Positions 52,265 through 61,389 of a stretch of 64,000 nucleotides of DNA are shown one piece after another. How positions within the stretch are numbered: position 1 is the stretch's first letter; each line of letters starts with the position of its first letter. Source of the stretch: Bacteroidales bacterium. Its GTDB lineage: Bacteria; Bacteroidota; Bacteroidia; Bacteroidales; Muribaculaceae. The stretch covers positions 9,638-73,637 of the forward strand of contig SFEA01000007.1 in assembly GCA_004557385.1 (NCBI GenBank), written 5' to 3'. A program made the translations under genes and the position numbers. Below the pieces are notes generated by a model. It made no database searches. It was not told where the DNA came from and saw only the letters and a program-made list of their open reading frames with translations.

Positions 52265-53629
52265 TCAGTCGGCGAGTTCGCCGAGGAGGGTGGCTGACGA
52301 AGCCGAGGTGACGTGCGCCATGCGGTATTCGCCCACTTTGGCATTGCCGGCAGGGAACACAATCACCTTGTTTTGCTGTGTGCGGCCGAACATGTCATTC
52401 TTTGAGCGTTTTGAGTATCCTTCCACGAGAATTTCAAATGTCTTGCCCACGTCGCGTAGGTTGCTTTCTTTAGATAGCTCGTTTTGCAGGGCAATCATGC
52501 GGTTGAGACGGTCGATTTTCACGTCTTCGGGCACGTTGTCCTTCATTTCGCGCGAGGCGAGAGTGCCGGGGCGCTCGGAGTATTTAAACATAAATGCCGA
52601 GTCGAAGCCCACTTCGCGCATCAGGCTCAGCGTTAGTTGGAAATCTTCCTCGCTCTCGTTGTAGAAGCCCGTGAACATATCGGTTGAGATGCCGCAGTCG
52701 GGGATGATGCGCTTGATGGCGGCAATGCGGTCGAGGTACCACTCGCGAGTGTAGCGGCGGTTCATATTCTTCAGCACCGAGTTCGAACCGCTTTGCACTG
52801 GCAGGTGTATGTGGTTGCAAATATTCTTATGGTCGGCGATGGCTTGGATGATTTCGTCCGACATATCCTTTGGGTGCGAAGTGCTGAAGCGTATGCGCAT
52901 CTGCGGAGCGGCTTCAGCCACCATGGCAAGCAGTTGTGCGAAGCCTATTGTTGAGCCGTCGGCGTTGACGTAGCGGTAGCTGTTTACGTTCTGGCCGAGC
53001 AGGGTGGCTTCCTTGAAGCCTTTTGCCTCAAGGTCGTGCAGCTCGTTGAGTATGCTTTGCGGCTCGCGCGAGCGTTCGCGTCCGCGAGTGTAAGGCACGA
53101 TGCAGTATGAGCAGAAATTGTTGCAGCCGCGCATGATGCTGATGAACCCGCTCACACGGTTGCCCGAGATGCGCGAAGGAATTACGTCGCGATAAGTCTC
53201 GGTGGTCGACAGCTCGATGTCGATGGCTTTTTCGCCGTTTTCGGCAGCGGCAATGAGGTTCGGCAGGTCGAGATATGCATCCGGACCAGCCACCACATCC
53301 ACTCCGTGCTCATTGATGAGCGTGTCCTTCATACGTTCAGCCATACAGCCAATTATGCCCACAATCAGGCGACGGCTGCGTCGGCGTTGCAGCGCGTGCA
53401 GCTGGTTGAGGCGCGAGAAAATTTTCTGCTCGGCGTTGTCGCGAATCGAGCAGGTGTTGATGAAGATTGCATCGGCTTCGTCGAGGTCCTGAGTGACGTC
53501 GTAGCCTGCCATTTTCATCACCGAAGCCACAACTTCGCTGTCAGCCACATTCATTTGGCAGCCATAGGTTTCGATGAATAGATGCTTTGATAACTCTTCG
53601 GGAGTGTATGTGAGGTTGAATTGTTGCAT
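52265..53629 (-). CDS. miaB: tRNA-2-methylthio-N6-dimethylallyladenosine synthase MiaB
   Basis: 454 residues, full length. The N-terminal cluster cysteines are in YGCQMN, NTCSIR and GCMAER. The radical SAM cluster motif CNNFCSYC is followed by IVPYTRGRERSR. A C-terminal TRAM domain ends with VIFPAGNAKVGEYRMAHV-type strands. It adds the methylthio group to i6A37 of tRNAs reading UNN codons. A perfect promoter lies at 53662-53692. Confidence 0.96.
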   Translation of the reverse strand: MQQFNLTYTPEELSKHLFIETYGCQMNVADSEVVASVMKMAGYDVTQDLDEADAIFINTCSIRDNAEQKIFSRLNQLHALQRRRSRRLIVGIIGCMAERMKDTLINEHGVDVVAGPDAYLDLPNLIAAAENGEKAIDIELSTTETYRDVIPSRISGNRVSGFISIMRGCNNFCSYCIVPYTRGRERSREPQSILNELHDLEAKGFKEATLLGQNVNSYRYVNADGSTIGFAQLLAMVAEAAPQMRIRFSTSHPKDMSDEIIQAIADHKNICNHIHLPVQSGSNSVLKNMNRRYTREWYLDRIAAIKRIIPDCGISTDMFTGFYNESEEDFQLTLSLMREVGFDSAFMFKYSERPGTLASREMKDNVPEDVKIDRLNRMIALQNELSKESNLRDVGKTFEILVEGYSKRSKNDMFGRTQQNKVIVFPAGNAKVGEYRMAHVTSASSATLLGELAD

Positions 53630-53661
53630 AACTGGGTGTGTTGTAGATTATTTTTGACGTG

Positions 53662-53692
53662 CAAATTTACGCAGAAATGGCGAAATTGCAAA
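53662..53692 (-). promoter_or_regulatory. Consensus promoter of miaB
   Basis: Minus-strand TTTG (53692-53689), 19 bp, TAAATTTG (53669-53662), 33 bp before the start. Confidence 0.75.
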
Positions 53693-53829
53693 ATAATAGC
53701 TTTGCAACAATGCTGTTGTGCGGCGAATGGCAGGTTGGTGCGCTAATGATTGTGATTTTTTTCCTAACTCGGCATGGATTAGCGATGGCATGGTTTGTGG
53801 TGACGTGTTGCTGAAAATGTGGGAGATGT

Positions 53830-53861
53830 GTTGCAAAGATGCGAAACATTTGCTAATTTTG
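53830..53861 (+). promoter_or_regulatory. Promoter of the first GH92 gene
   Basis: GTTG (53830-53833), 20 bp, TAATTTTG (53854-53861), leaving a leader of about 90 nt. With the miaB promoter it accounts for the 330-bp gap 53630-53959. Confidence 0.7.
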
Positions 53862-53959
53862 CTCAGTAAAGCAGTAAAGACTGCAAACGGGATGCAGCAA
53901 AAAAACTGCAAACAGATGTTTAAATAGAACTTGAAACTAACCAAATAAAATTGTGAAAG

Positions 53960-56236
53960 ATGAAGAAATCATTTAAGATTGCCGCAGGGTTTGTAGCTTT
54001 GTCGGCGATGATGTTTGCAGTGTTGGGCTCGAGTTGCTCGCAAAACGAGGCGAAGGACTACACCCAATATGTTAATGTATTTATTGGAACCGGTGGCCAT
54101 GGACACACTTATCCGGGCGCGGTGGTGCCTTTTGGTGCCATTCAGCCCAGTCCCGACACTCGCATCTACGGTTGGGATGCTTGTTCGGGTTATTACTACA
54201 ACGACAGCACCATCAACGGCTTTTCGCACACTCACCTCAGCGGCACCGGTTGCTGCGACCTTGGCGACGTGTTGGTGATGCCAACCGTTGGCGCTCAGGA
54301 CATCACTCAGGAGGAAGAACGCGGTCAAACTAAGGCTTATGCTTCGCCGTTCAGCCACGACAACGAGGAGGCTGCTCCTGGCTACTATCGTGTTAAGCTC
54401 GACCGCTACGATGTGGTTGCCGAACTCACCTCAACCACTCATGGTGCCATTCACCGCTGGACTTTCCCGCAGACCGACGATGCAGGCGTGATTGTTGACC
54501 TCGACTATGCACTTGAAGACCAAGTGAACAAGGAAATGAAGCTTGAGGTGGTGAGCGACACCGAAATCGTGGGCCACAAGATGACCGTTTATTGGGCTTT
54601 CGACCAATATATTAATTTCTACATCAAATTCTCTAAACCGTTCACCTACACTTTGGTTGACGACACCGTTACTGTGGGCACAAAGCAGAAGCCTCGCCGC
54701 AAAGCGTTGCTGAAGTTCGGTGCTACCGACAAGGGCGAAATGATATTTGCCAAGGTGGGCGTTTCGGCTGTTGACATCGACGGTGCTAAGAACAACGTGC
54801 TGAGCGAGATTCCAGAATGGGATTTCGAGGCAGTGCGCCTTGCCGCTAAGCAAAAGTGGAACGAGTATCTCTCGAAAATCGACATCGACACCACCGACGA
54901 TGATGCTCGCACAGTGTTCTACACCGCACTCTATCACACCGGTATGCAACCTAACTGCTTCACTGACGCCGACGGTCGCTATTGGGGCATGGATATGAAG
55001 CCTCACCAAGCTGAAGACGGCAAGACAATGTACACCATCTTCTCTACTTGGGACACTTTCCGCGCCTTCCATCCGCTCATGACCATCATCGACCCGGCTC
55101 TCAACGACCAGTTTGTGAACTCGCTGCTGCAAAAGGCTCGCGAGGGTGGCATCCTGCCTATGTGGGAGCTTCAGGGCAACTACACCGGATGTATGATTGG
55201 ACACCACTCGGTGCCTATCATTGCCGACGCCTATGTTAAGGGCAGCCGCGCATTCGACGGCGCCGAAGCGCTCAAGGCAATGATTCGCACTGCCGAATAC
55301 GACACCACCGGCATCATCTGCCCGCGTCCTGTGGTGCCATGCCTTATGCCGTCGGCAAAATATTGGAAAAACAAGTTGGGCTATGTGCCTTGCGACAAGG
55401 ACAACGAAGCTGTTGCCAAGGCTCTTGAATATGCCTACAACGACTGGTGTATCGCCAAGATGGCTGAAGCTGTTGGCAACACCGACATGGCTAAGAAATA
55501 CAACCGCCTTGCTGAGGGCTACACCCACTACTACGATGCCGAAACCGGCTATATGCGTGGCAAGGACTCGCAAGGCAAATGGCGCACGCCGTTCGACCCG
55601 TCGCGCAGCACCCACCGCAGCGACGACTATTGCGAAGGCAACGCTTGGCAATGGACGTGGTTTGCTCCGCACGCTCCCGAAGGCTTGATGAAACTCATGG
55701 GTGGAAAGGACGCCTTTGTGCAGAAACTCGATGCCCTGTTCAGCGCATCAAGCGAAATCACCGGCGAAGCCGTGTCGGCTGACATCTCGGGTTTGATTGG
55801 ACAATATGCTCACGGCAACGAGCCAAGCCACCACATCATCCACTTCTACAACTACGCAGGCGTGCCTCATCGCACACAGGAACTTGTCGACCAAGTGCTC
55901 ACCACGCTCTATCACAACAACCCCGACGGTCTCTCGGGCAACGAGGACTGTGGTCAGATGTCGGCATGGTATGTGCTCAACGCAATGGGCTTCTATCAGG
56001 TGGCTCCGGGCAACCCGGTTTATTCAATCGGCCGTCCGCTGTTCAACCAAGCCACAATCAATTTGCAAGGCGGCAAGCAATTTGTAATAAAGGCTGAAAA
56101 CAACAGCCCGCAGAACAAATATGTGCAAGAAATCACCCTCAACGGCAACAAACTCACTCAACCGTTCTTCACGCACAAGCAACTGATGAACGGTGGCGAA
56201 TTGGTGATGGTGATGGGTGCCGAACCAAAGAAATAA
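53960..56236 (+). CDS. GH92 alpha-mannosidase, lipoprotein
   Basis: 758 residues with a lipoprotein-type signal ending LGSSCS, so probably membrane-anchored. GH92 landmarks in order: VNVFIGTGGHGHTYPGAVVP, FSHTHLSGTGC, YAHGNEPSHH (acid Glu region) and GNEDCGQMSAWY (base Asp region). GH92 enzymes are Ca-dependent inverting exo-alpha-mannosidases; HGNEPSHH forms I associate with alpha-1,2 activity, though this was not tested. It starts the mannose cluster and is followed by a terminator hairpin before the transporter. Confidence 0.93.
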   Translation: MKKSFKIAAGFVALSAMMFAVLGSSCSQNEAKDYTQYVNVFIGTGGHGHTYPGAVVPFGAIQPSPDTRIYGWDACSGYYYNDSTINGFSHTHLSGTGCCDLGDVLVMPTVGAQDITQEEERGQTKAYASPFSHDNEEAAPGYYRVKLDRYDVVAELTSTTHGAIHRWTFPQTDDAGVIVDLDYALEDQVNKEMKLEVVSDTEIVGHKMTVYWAFDQYINFYIKFSKPFTYTLVDDTVTVGTKQKPRRKALLKFGATDKGEMIFAKVGVSAVDIDGAKNNVLSEIPEWDFEAVRLAAKQKWNEYLSKIDIDTTDDDARTVFYTALYHTGMQPNCFTDADGRYWGMDMKPHQAEDGKTMYTIFSTWDTFRAFHPLMTIIDPALNDQFVNSLLQKAREGGILPMWELQGNYTGCMIGHHSVPIIADAYVKGSRAFDGAEALKAMIRTAEYDTTGIICPRPVVPCLMPSAKYWKNKLGYVPCDKDNEAVAKALEYAYNDWCIAKMAEAVGNTDMAKKYNRLAEGYTHYYDAETGYMRGKDSQGKWRTPFDPSRSTHRSDDYCEGNAWQWTWFAPHAPEGLMKLMGGKDAFVQKLDALFSASSEITGEAVSADISGLIGQYAHGNEPSHHIIHFYNYAGVPHRTQELVDQVLTTLYHNNPDGLSGNEDCGQMSAWYVLNAMGFYQVAPGNPVYSIGRPLFNQATINLQGGKQFVIKAENNSPQNKYVQEITLNGNKLTQPFFTHKQLMNGGELVMVMGAEPKK

Positions 56237-56243
56237 TATTAGT

Positions 56244-56282
56244 TCGTTCCTCTCGTTACACTCGTCGAGGGGAACGATTTTT
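56244..56282 (+). terminator. Hairpin between GH92 and the sugar transporter
   Basis: TCGTTCCTCTCG pairs with CGAGGGGAACGA (one G-T) with TTTTT after it. It may terminate or attenuate read-through into the transporter gene. Confidence 0.7.
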
Positions 56283-56303
56283 CATTTAAACATAAACAAA
56301 TCT

Positions 56304-57650
56304 ATGGCTAAATTTTCAGAAAAAATCGGCTATGCCCTTGGCGATGCCGCTGCCGGTGGCATCACTTGGAAGGTGATGTCGATTGCGTTCCCACTCTTTT
56401 TCACGAATATCTTCGGGCTCACCGTTGCCGACACCGCCACACTGATGCTGTTGGCGCGAATGTTCGACGTTGTCACCGACCCGCTTATGGGCAGCCTTGC
56501 CGACCGCACCCAATCGCGTTGGGGCACCTATCGTCCGTGGCTCATCTTCGGCGCCGTGCCTCTTGGCTTGGTGTTCGCCCTGCTGCTCTACACCCCTGAG
56601 CTCGGTCCTGTGGGCAAACGCATCTGGGCATACTCGCTCTATCTGCTCATGATGGCAGTCTACACAGCAGTGAATGTGCCATACGGCTCGCTGCTTGGCG
56701 TGATGACCGACGACGACAACGAGAAAAACCAATTCTCGTCGTATCGCATGGTGGGAGCCTACGCAATGGGCTTCATCACTCTGCTTTCGTTCCCATATCT
56801 GCAAAAGATGGTTGGCGGCAGCGAAGCTCATCAGTATGCCGTGCTTGGCGCTGCCCTTGGCGCTGTGGCTGCGGCAATGACACTTGCCTGCGGATTGCTT
56901 ACCAAAGAACGCCTCAAACCCGTTCGTGCCGAGAAATTCTCATTCCGCCCATTTGCCGACCTCTTTAAAAACAAGCCATGGATTTATCTCACCCTCATTG
57001 GAATCTGCAGCAACTTCTTCAACGGATTCCGCTATGCAGTGGCTGGATATATGCTCACCTACTGCCTTGGCGGCGAAGTCACCGTGAGCGGACTCATCAT
57101 CAACTACACCGTGTTCATGACCTTCGGCGAAGTCACCTGTATGATTTTCGGCGGACTGTCGCCTGCATTCACCAAGATGGTGGGCACAAAAAAGAAAGCA
57201 TTCATGTGGGCAGCAGCAATTTGCGCCATCACATCGGTGCTATTCTTCTTCATCCCTATGGACCCGGCATTCATTTGGGTGATGGTGGCAGTTGTGATTC
57301 TCACATCGATAGGCATCGGGCTTTATTCACCGCTGCTGTGGTCGATGTATGCCGACGTGGCTGACTACGCCACCGAGAAAAACGGCACCTCGTCAACCGG
57401 TCTTATCTTCTCGTCCGGCACAATGTCGCAGAAATTTGGTTCTGCCATCTCGGGCGCACTCGTGGCGCTACTGCTGGGCGTGGTGGGATTCGTTTCGGGC
57501 ACCAACGCCGAAGGCGAAACCGTGGTGACCATCGCCGATGCCGATATGCCCGCAGTGAAGAACATGATTTGGATGCTGTTCTCGTTGTTCCCCGCAATCA
57601 TTGCCGGCTTGATGCTGCTGCTCGTGAAGCTATACCCAATCAAGAAATAA
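56304..57650 (+). CDS. MFS sugar transporter, GPH (glycoside-pentoside-hexuronide) family
   Basis: 448 residues from ATG 56304; the frame continues upstream through the terminator hairpin, so the longer start is rejected. There are about twelve helices. GPH-type motifs are KIGYALGDAAAGGITW at the N-terminus and ARMFDVVTDPLMGSLADRTQSRWGTYRPW in the first loop. It would import mannose-containing sugars, such as the mannosyl-GlcNAc that the GH130 enzyme cleaves (inference from neighbours). Confidence 0.9.
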   Translation: MAKFSEKIGYALGDAAAGGITWKVMSIAFPLFFTNIFGLTVADTATLMLLARMFDVVTDPLMGSLADRTQSRWGTYRPWLIFGAVPLGLVFALLLYTPELGPVGKRIWAYSLYLLMMAVYTAVNVPYGSLLGVMTDDDNEKNQFSSYRMVGAYAMGFITLLSFPYLQKMVGGSEAHQYAVLGAALGAVAAAMTLACGLLTKERLKPVRAEKFSFRPFADLFKNKPWIYLTLIGICSNFFNGFRYAVAGYMLTYCLGGEVTVSGLIINYTVFMTFGEVTCMIFGGLSPAFTKMVGTKKKAFMWAAAICAITSVLFFFIPMDPAFIWVMVAVVILTSIGIGLYSPLLWSMYADVADYATEKNGTSSTGLIFSSGTMSQKFGSAISGALVALLLGVVGFVSGTNAEGETVVTIADADMPAVKNMIWMLFSLFPAIIAGLMLLLVKLYPIKK

Positions 57651-57715
57651 ACGCTTGTGTGGCACGGTGGGGCGTGACGTCAGCATCCCCATCGGAACAG
57701 ACCTTTACAACCATA

Positions 57716-57758
57716 GCCGGTGCGTCGACCCTCACAGAGTTGCCGCACCGGTTGCTTT
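57716..57758 (+). terminator. Terminator after the transporter gene
   Basis: CCGGTGCG (57717-57724) pairs with CGCACCGG (57744-57751), followed by TTGCTTTT. Confidence 0.65.
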
Positions 57759-57809
57759 TGTAATCCGGCATCGGTTTTGCTGCGGCGGGGTTTTTGTGGT
57801 GTTGTGCTA

Positions 57810-57840
57810 TTGCCTATGCCGATAGAATGTTGTAAATTTG
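57810..57840 (+). promoter_or_regulatory. Promoter of the GH130 gene
   Basis: TTG (57810-57812), 20 bp, TAAATTTG (57833-57840). Confidence 0.7.
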
Positions 57841-57908
57841 TAACCATTGGAGGACAATAATATAAAATCAGGTAAATATTTCACAAAACAACAAAAATAA
57901 TTGCAATT

Positions 57909-58889
57909 ATGGAAAATAAAGTAAACATCCCTTGGGAGGACCGCCCTGCAGGTTGCAAAGAGGTGGTTTGGCGTTCGAGCCAAAATCCAATCATCGACCG
58001 TTACCATATTCCGACTTCGAACAGTATATTCAACAGTGCTGTGGTGCGCTATGGCGATGGTTTTGCCGGCGTGTTCCGTTGCGACAACCGTTCGGTGCAG
58101 ATGAACATTTTTGCCGGACGCAGTGCCGACGGCATCAATTGGGAGATTGACGAGAACCCTATTGAGTGGAAGTGTGGCAACACAACGATGATTGATTCAA
58201 CATATAAGTACGACCCTCGCTGCACATGGATTGAGGACCGTTATTGGATTACTTGGTGCAACGGTTACAAAGGTCAACCAACAATCGGCATCGGCTACAC
58301 ATTCGATTTCAAGGAGTTTTATCAATGCGAAAATGCGTTTTTGCCATTCAACCGCAACGGCGTGCTTTTCCCCGAGAAAATCAATGGCAAATATGCCATG
58401 ATGAGCCGCCCGAGCGACAGCGGTCACACTCCGTTTGGCGACATCTATGTTAGCTATAGCCCCGACATGAAGTATTGGGGTGAACATCGCCACATCATGG
58501 GTCCTACGCCATTCCCGTTGAGCGCTTGGCAATGCACCAAGATTGGCGCCGGCACAGTGCCTTTCCTCACCGATGAGGGCTGGTTGATGTTCTATCACGG
58601 CGTAATCACCACATGCAACGGTTTCCGCTATGCGATGGGTGCGGCTATTCTCGACCGCGACGACCCATCGAAGGTGCTCTATCGCACGCAGCCCTATTTG
58701 TTGGGTCCGGCAGCGCCTTACGAGCTGGTGGGCGATGTGCCTAACGTGGTGTTCCCATGCGCTTCGCTTCAGGAAGGCGACAAGGTGTGCATCTATTATG
58801 GTGCCGCCGACACGCACGTTTGCATGGCATTTGGTTACATTAGCGAAATCATCGATTTTGTGAAGAAAAACAATTGTGCAGGCAAATAA
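57909..58889 (+). CDS. GH130 beta-1,4-mannoside phosphorylase (mannosyl-GlcNAc type)
   Basis: 326 residues, no signal peptide, so cytoplasmic. It has the five-bladed propeller pattern of GH130: NSAVVRYGDGFAGVFRCDNR, YDPRCTWIEDRYW (catalytic Asp region), KIGAGTVPFLTDEGWLMFYHG, and LDRDDPSKVLYRT near the phosphate site. It resembles the GH130 group that phosphorolyses Man-beta-1,4-GlcNAc, the last step of N-glycan breakdown. It has its own promoter and terminator. Confidence 0.92.
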   Translation: MENKVNIPWEDRPAGCKEVVWRSSQNPIIDRYHIPTSNSIFNSAVVRYGDGFAGVFRCDNRSVQMNIFAGRSADGINWEIDENPIEWKCGNTTMIDSTYKYDPRCTWIEDRYWITWCNGYKGQPTIGIGYTFDFKEFYQCENAFLPFNRNGVLFPEKINGKYAMMSRPSDSGHTPFGDIYVSYSPDMKYWGEHRHIMGPTPFPLSAWQCTKIGAGTVPFLTDEGWLMFYHGVITTCNGFRYAMGAAILDRDDPSKVLYRTQPYLLGPAAPYELVGDVPNVVFPCASLQEGDKVCIYYGAADTHVCMAFGYISEIIDFVKKNNCAGK

Positions 58890-58913
58890 TGCACAACTTG
58901 TGACGGCATTGCT

Positions 58914-58973
58914 AAGAGAGAATTTCAGTCGCCAGGCAGCATAATAAGGCTGTGGCGGCGGTGTTCTCTCTTT
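58914..58973 (+). terminator. Terminator after GH130
   Basis: AAGAGAGAA (58914-58922) pairs perfectly with TTCTCTCTT (58965-58973), with inner pairing segments, then TTT. Confidence 0.65.
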
Positions 58974-59055
58974 GGCGTTTACTAAGTGTTAATGTTAACA
59001 CACCGATAATTAAACTAAGCTTTTTCAAAAAAATAACCATAACAACAGTAACTTA

Positions 59056-61353
59056 ATGAGAAAACAATTCATAACCATACTTGCCGCGGTGTCGTGCTTG
59101 TGGGCGAGCGCAGTGGCACAAGACCAACCGGTTGACTATGTGAACCCGTTTATCGGCACATCGAATTTTGGTACGTGCAACCCCGGTGCAATTTGTCCGA
59201 ACGGACTGATGTCGGTGGTGCCCTTCAATGTGATGGGCAGCGACGAAAACCGCTACGACAAGGATTCGCGTTGGTGGTCGACTCCCTACGAATTCTATAA
59301 CACATTCTTCACCGGCTATGCGCATGTCAATCTCAGCGGCGTTGGATGTCCTGAGCTGGGCACGCTGTTGCTCATGCCAACCACCGGCAAACTCACTGTC
59401 GACTACAAGGAATACGGCAGTAAATACAAAGACGAGGTGGCACATCCAGGCTATTACAGCAATGTGCTCACCAAATATGGCATCAAAACCGAGGTGACCG
59501 CCACCATGCGTTCAGGCGTGTCGCGCTTCACATTCCCTGCAGGCGAGAGCCACATTCTGCTCAACCTTGGCGAGGGCTTGACCAACGAAAGCGGGGCACA
59601 GGTGCGCCGCGTGAGCGACACCGAGTGGGAAGGTATACGCACGCTCGGCACCTTCTGCTATGTGCCCGATGCAGTGTTTCCCATCTACTTTGTGATGCGC
59701 GTCAACAAGGCGCCTCAGTCGGCAGGTCTGTGGAAGAAACAACGCCCCATGACAGCCGAAGCTGAATGGGATTCGACAGCAGGAAAATATAAGTTATATA
59801 AAAACTACGGCAAACCGCTTGCCGGCGACGACATCGGCGTGTATATGAACTACAACACCCAAGCCGGCGAACAGATTGAGGTGCAAATGGGTGTGTCGTT
59901 TGTGAGCATCGAAAATGCGCGTCGCAACCTCGATGCCGAGCAAAAAGGCAAGAATTTCGCCAAGATTTCAGCCGAAGCACGCAAGGCATGGAACGACGAC
60001 CTGAGCCGAATCACCGTTGAGGGCGGCACACGCGACCAAAAGACTATCTTCTACACCGCCATGTATCACATGCTAATCCACCCGAATGTGCTAAATGATG
60101 TCAACGGCGAGTATCCGGCAATGGAAAGCAACGAAATCAAGACCACCAAGGGACAGCGTTACACTGTGTTCTCGCTTTGGGACACTTACCGCAACCTGCA
60201 TCAGATGATGACCATGGTGTATCCCGAACGCCAAATTGAAATGGTGCACTCGATGCTCGACATCTATCGCGAGGGCGGATGGTTGCCCAAGTGGGAGCTG
60301 TTCGGCCGCGAGACGTTCACCATGGAAGGCGACCCGGCAATTCCGGTGATTGTTGACACTTGGCTGCGCGGCATGCGCGACTTTGACGTTAGTTTGGCTT
60401 ACGAGGCAATGAAAAAAGGCGCCACAACACCAGGTGCGCAAAACTTGCTTCGCCCCGACATAGACGAATATATCGAAACAGGCTATTGCGCCTTGCGTGA
60501 GCAATACGACAACTCGGTGTCGCATGCTCTGGAATATTACATTGCCGACTTTGCGCTGTCGCAGATGGCTCAGCAACTTGCCGCCCAATCCAAGAAGCAA
60601 GGCGACCTTGCCAAAGCCAAGCAATATGAAGCCGATGCGGCGTTGTTCAGCCACCGTTCGCTGCAATATAAAAAGTATTACAGCAAGGAATACGGCACCC
60701 TACGCCCGATTCTGCCAAGCGGCGAGTTTTATAGCCCGTTCGACCCCAAGCAAGGCGAAAACTTCGAGCCGTCGCCCGGCTTCCACGAAGGAAATGCTTG
60801 GAACTACACATTCTATGTTCCGCACGACGTGAAGGGACTTGCCAAGCTGATGGGCGGCGACAAAAAGTTTGTTGAACGCCTGCAAATGGTGTTCGACAAG
60901 GGCTATTACGACCCGGCAAACGAGCCTGACATTGCCTATCCACATTTGTTCTCTTACTTCAAAGGCGAGGAATGGCGCACCCAGAAAGAAGTGCAGCGAC
61001 TGCTTGCCACTGTCTACAAGAATGCGCCCGACGGAATCCCCGGCAACGACGACACCGGAACAATGTCGGCTTGGGCTGTGTTCAACATGATGGGCTTCTA
61101 TCCCGATTGCCCGGGCAAGGCAGAATATACGCTCACCACACCAGTGTTCAACAAAGTCACCATCCGCCTCGATGCCAAGCGCTGGGGCAAGGACAAACTG
61201 GTGATTGAGGCAGCGCGTCCGGCTGGCGTGGCTGATGGCGGCGAAGCTTACATAAAGGCTGTAACCGTGGGCGGAAAGGCGCACAAGGGCTATCGCATTG
61301 GTTGGAGCGACCTCATTAATGCCGGCACCGTGAAATTCTCGCTCAAGAAATAA
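59056..61353 (+). CDS. GH92 alpha-mannosidase, divergent subgroup
   Basis: 765 residues with a signal peptide (near AVAQD). GH92 landmarks are present but differ from the other two copies: VNPFIGTSNFGTCNPGAICP, YAHVNLSGVGC, the acid region DPANEPDIAYPH rather than HGNEPSHH, and GNDDTGTMSAWAV rather than GNEDCGQMSAWY. This suggests a different linkage or substrate from the flanking enzymes. It is 36 bp upstream of the third GH92 gene, probably one operon. Confidence 0.92.
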   Translation: MRKQFITILAAVSCLWASAVAQDQPVDYVNPFIGTSNFGTCNPGAICPNGLMSVVPFNVMGSDENRYDKDSRWWSTPYEFYNTFFTGYAHVNLSGVGCPELGTLLLMPTTGKLTVDYKEYGSKYKDEVAHPGYYSNVLTKYGIKTEVTATMRSGVSRFTFPAGESHILLNLGEGLTNESGAQVRRVSDTEWEGIRTLGTFCYVPDAVFPIYFVMRVNKAPQSAGLWKKQRPMTAEAEWDSTAGKYKLYKNYGKPLAGDDIGVYMNYNTQAGEQIEVQMGVSFVSIENARRNLDAEQKGKNFAKISAEARKAWNDDLSRITVEGGTRDQKTIFYTAMYHMLIHPNVLNDVNGEYPAMESNEIKTTKGQRYTVFSLWDTYRNLHQMMTMVYPERQIEMVHSMLDIYREGGWLPKWELFGRETFTMEGDPAIPVIVDTWLRGMRDFDVSLAYEAMKKGATTPGAQNLLRPDIDEYIETGYCALREQYDNSVSHALEYYIADFALSQMAQQLAAQSKKQGDLAKAKQYEADAALFSHRSLQYKKYYSKEYGTLRPILPSGEFYSPFDPKQGENFEPSPGFHEGNAWNYTFYVPHDVKGLAKLMGGDKKFVERLQMVFDKGYYDPANEPDIAYPHLFSYFKGEEWRTQKEVQRLLATVYKNAPDGIPGNDDTGTMSAWAVFNMMGFYPDCPGKAEYTLTTPVFNKVTIRLDAKRWGKDKLVIEAARPAGVADGGEAYIKAVTVGGKAHKGYRIGWSDLINAGTVKFSLKK

Positions 61354-61389
61354 CGATTTGTCAAACTAAAAAAAATAAAAAAACTACTA

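Noticed and set aside
56217..56303. Longer start for the GPH transporter overlapping GH92
   Set aside because: It reads through a terminator hairpin, and the family starts at MAKFSEKIGYALGD.
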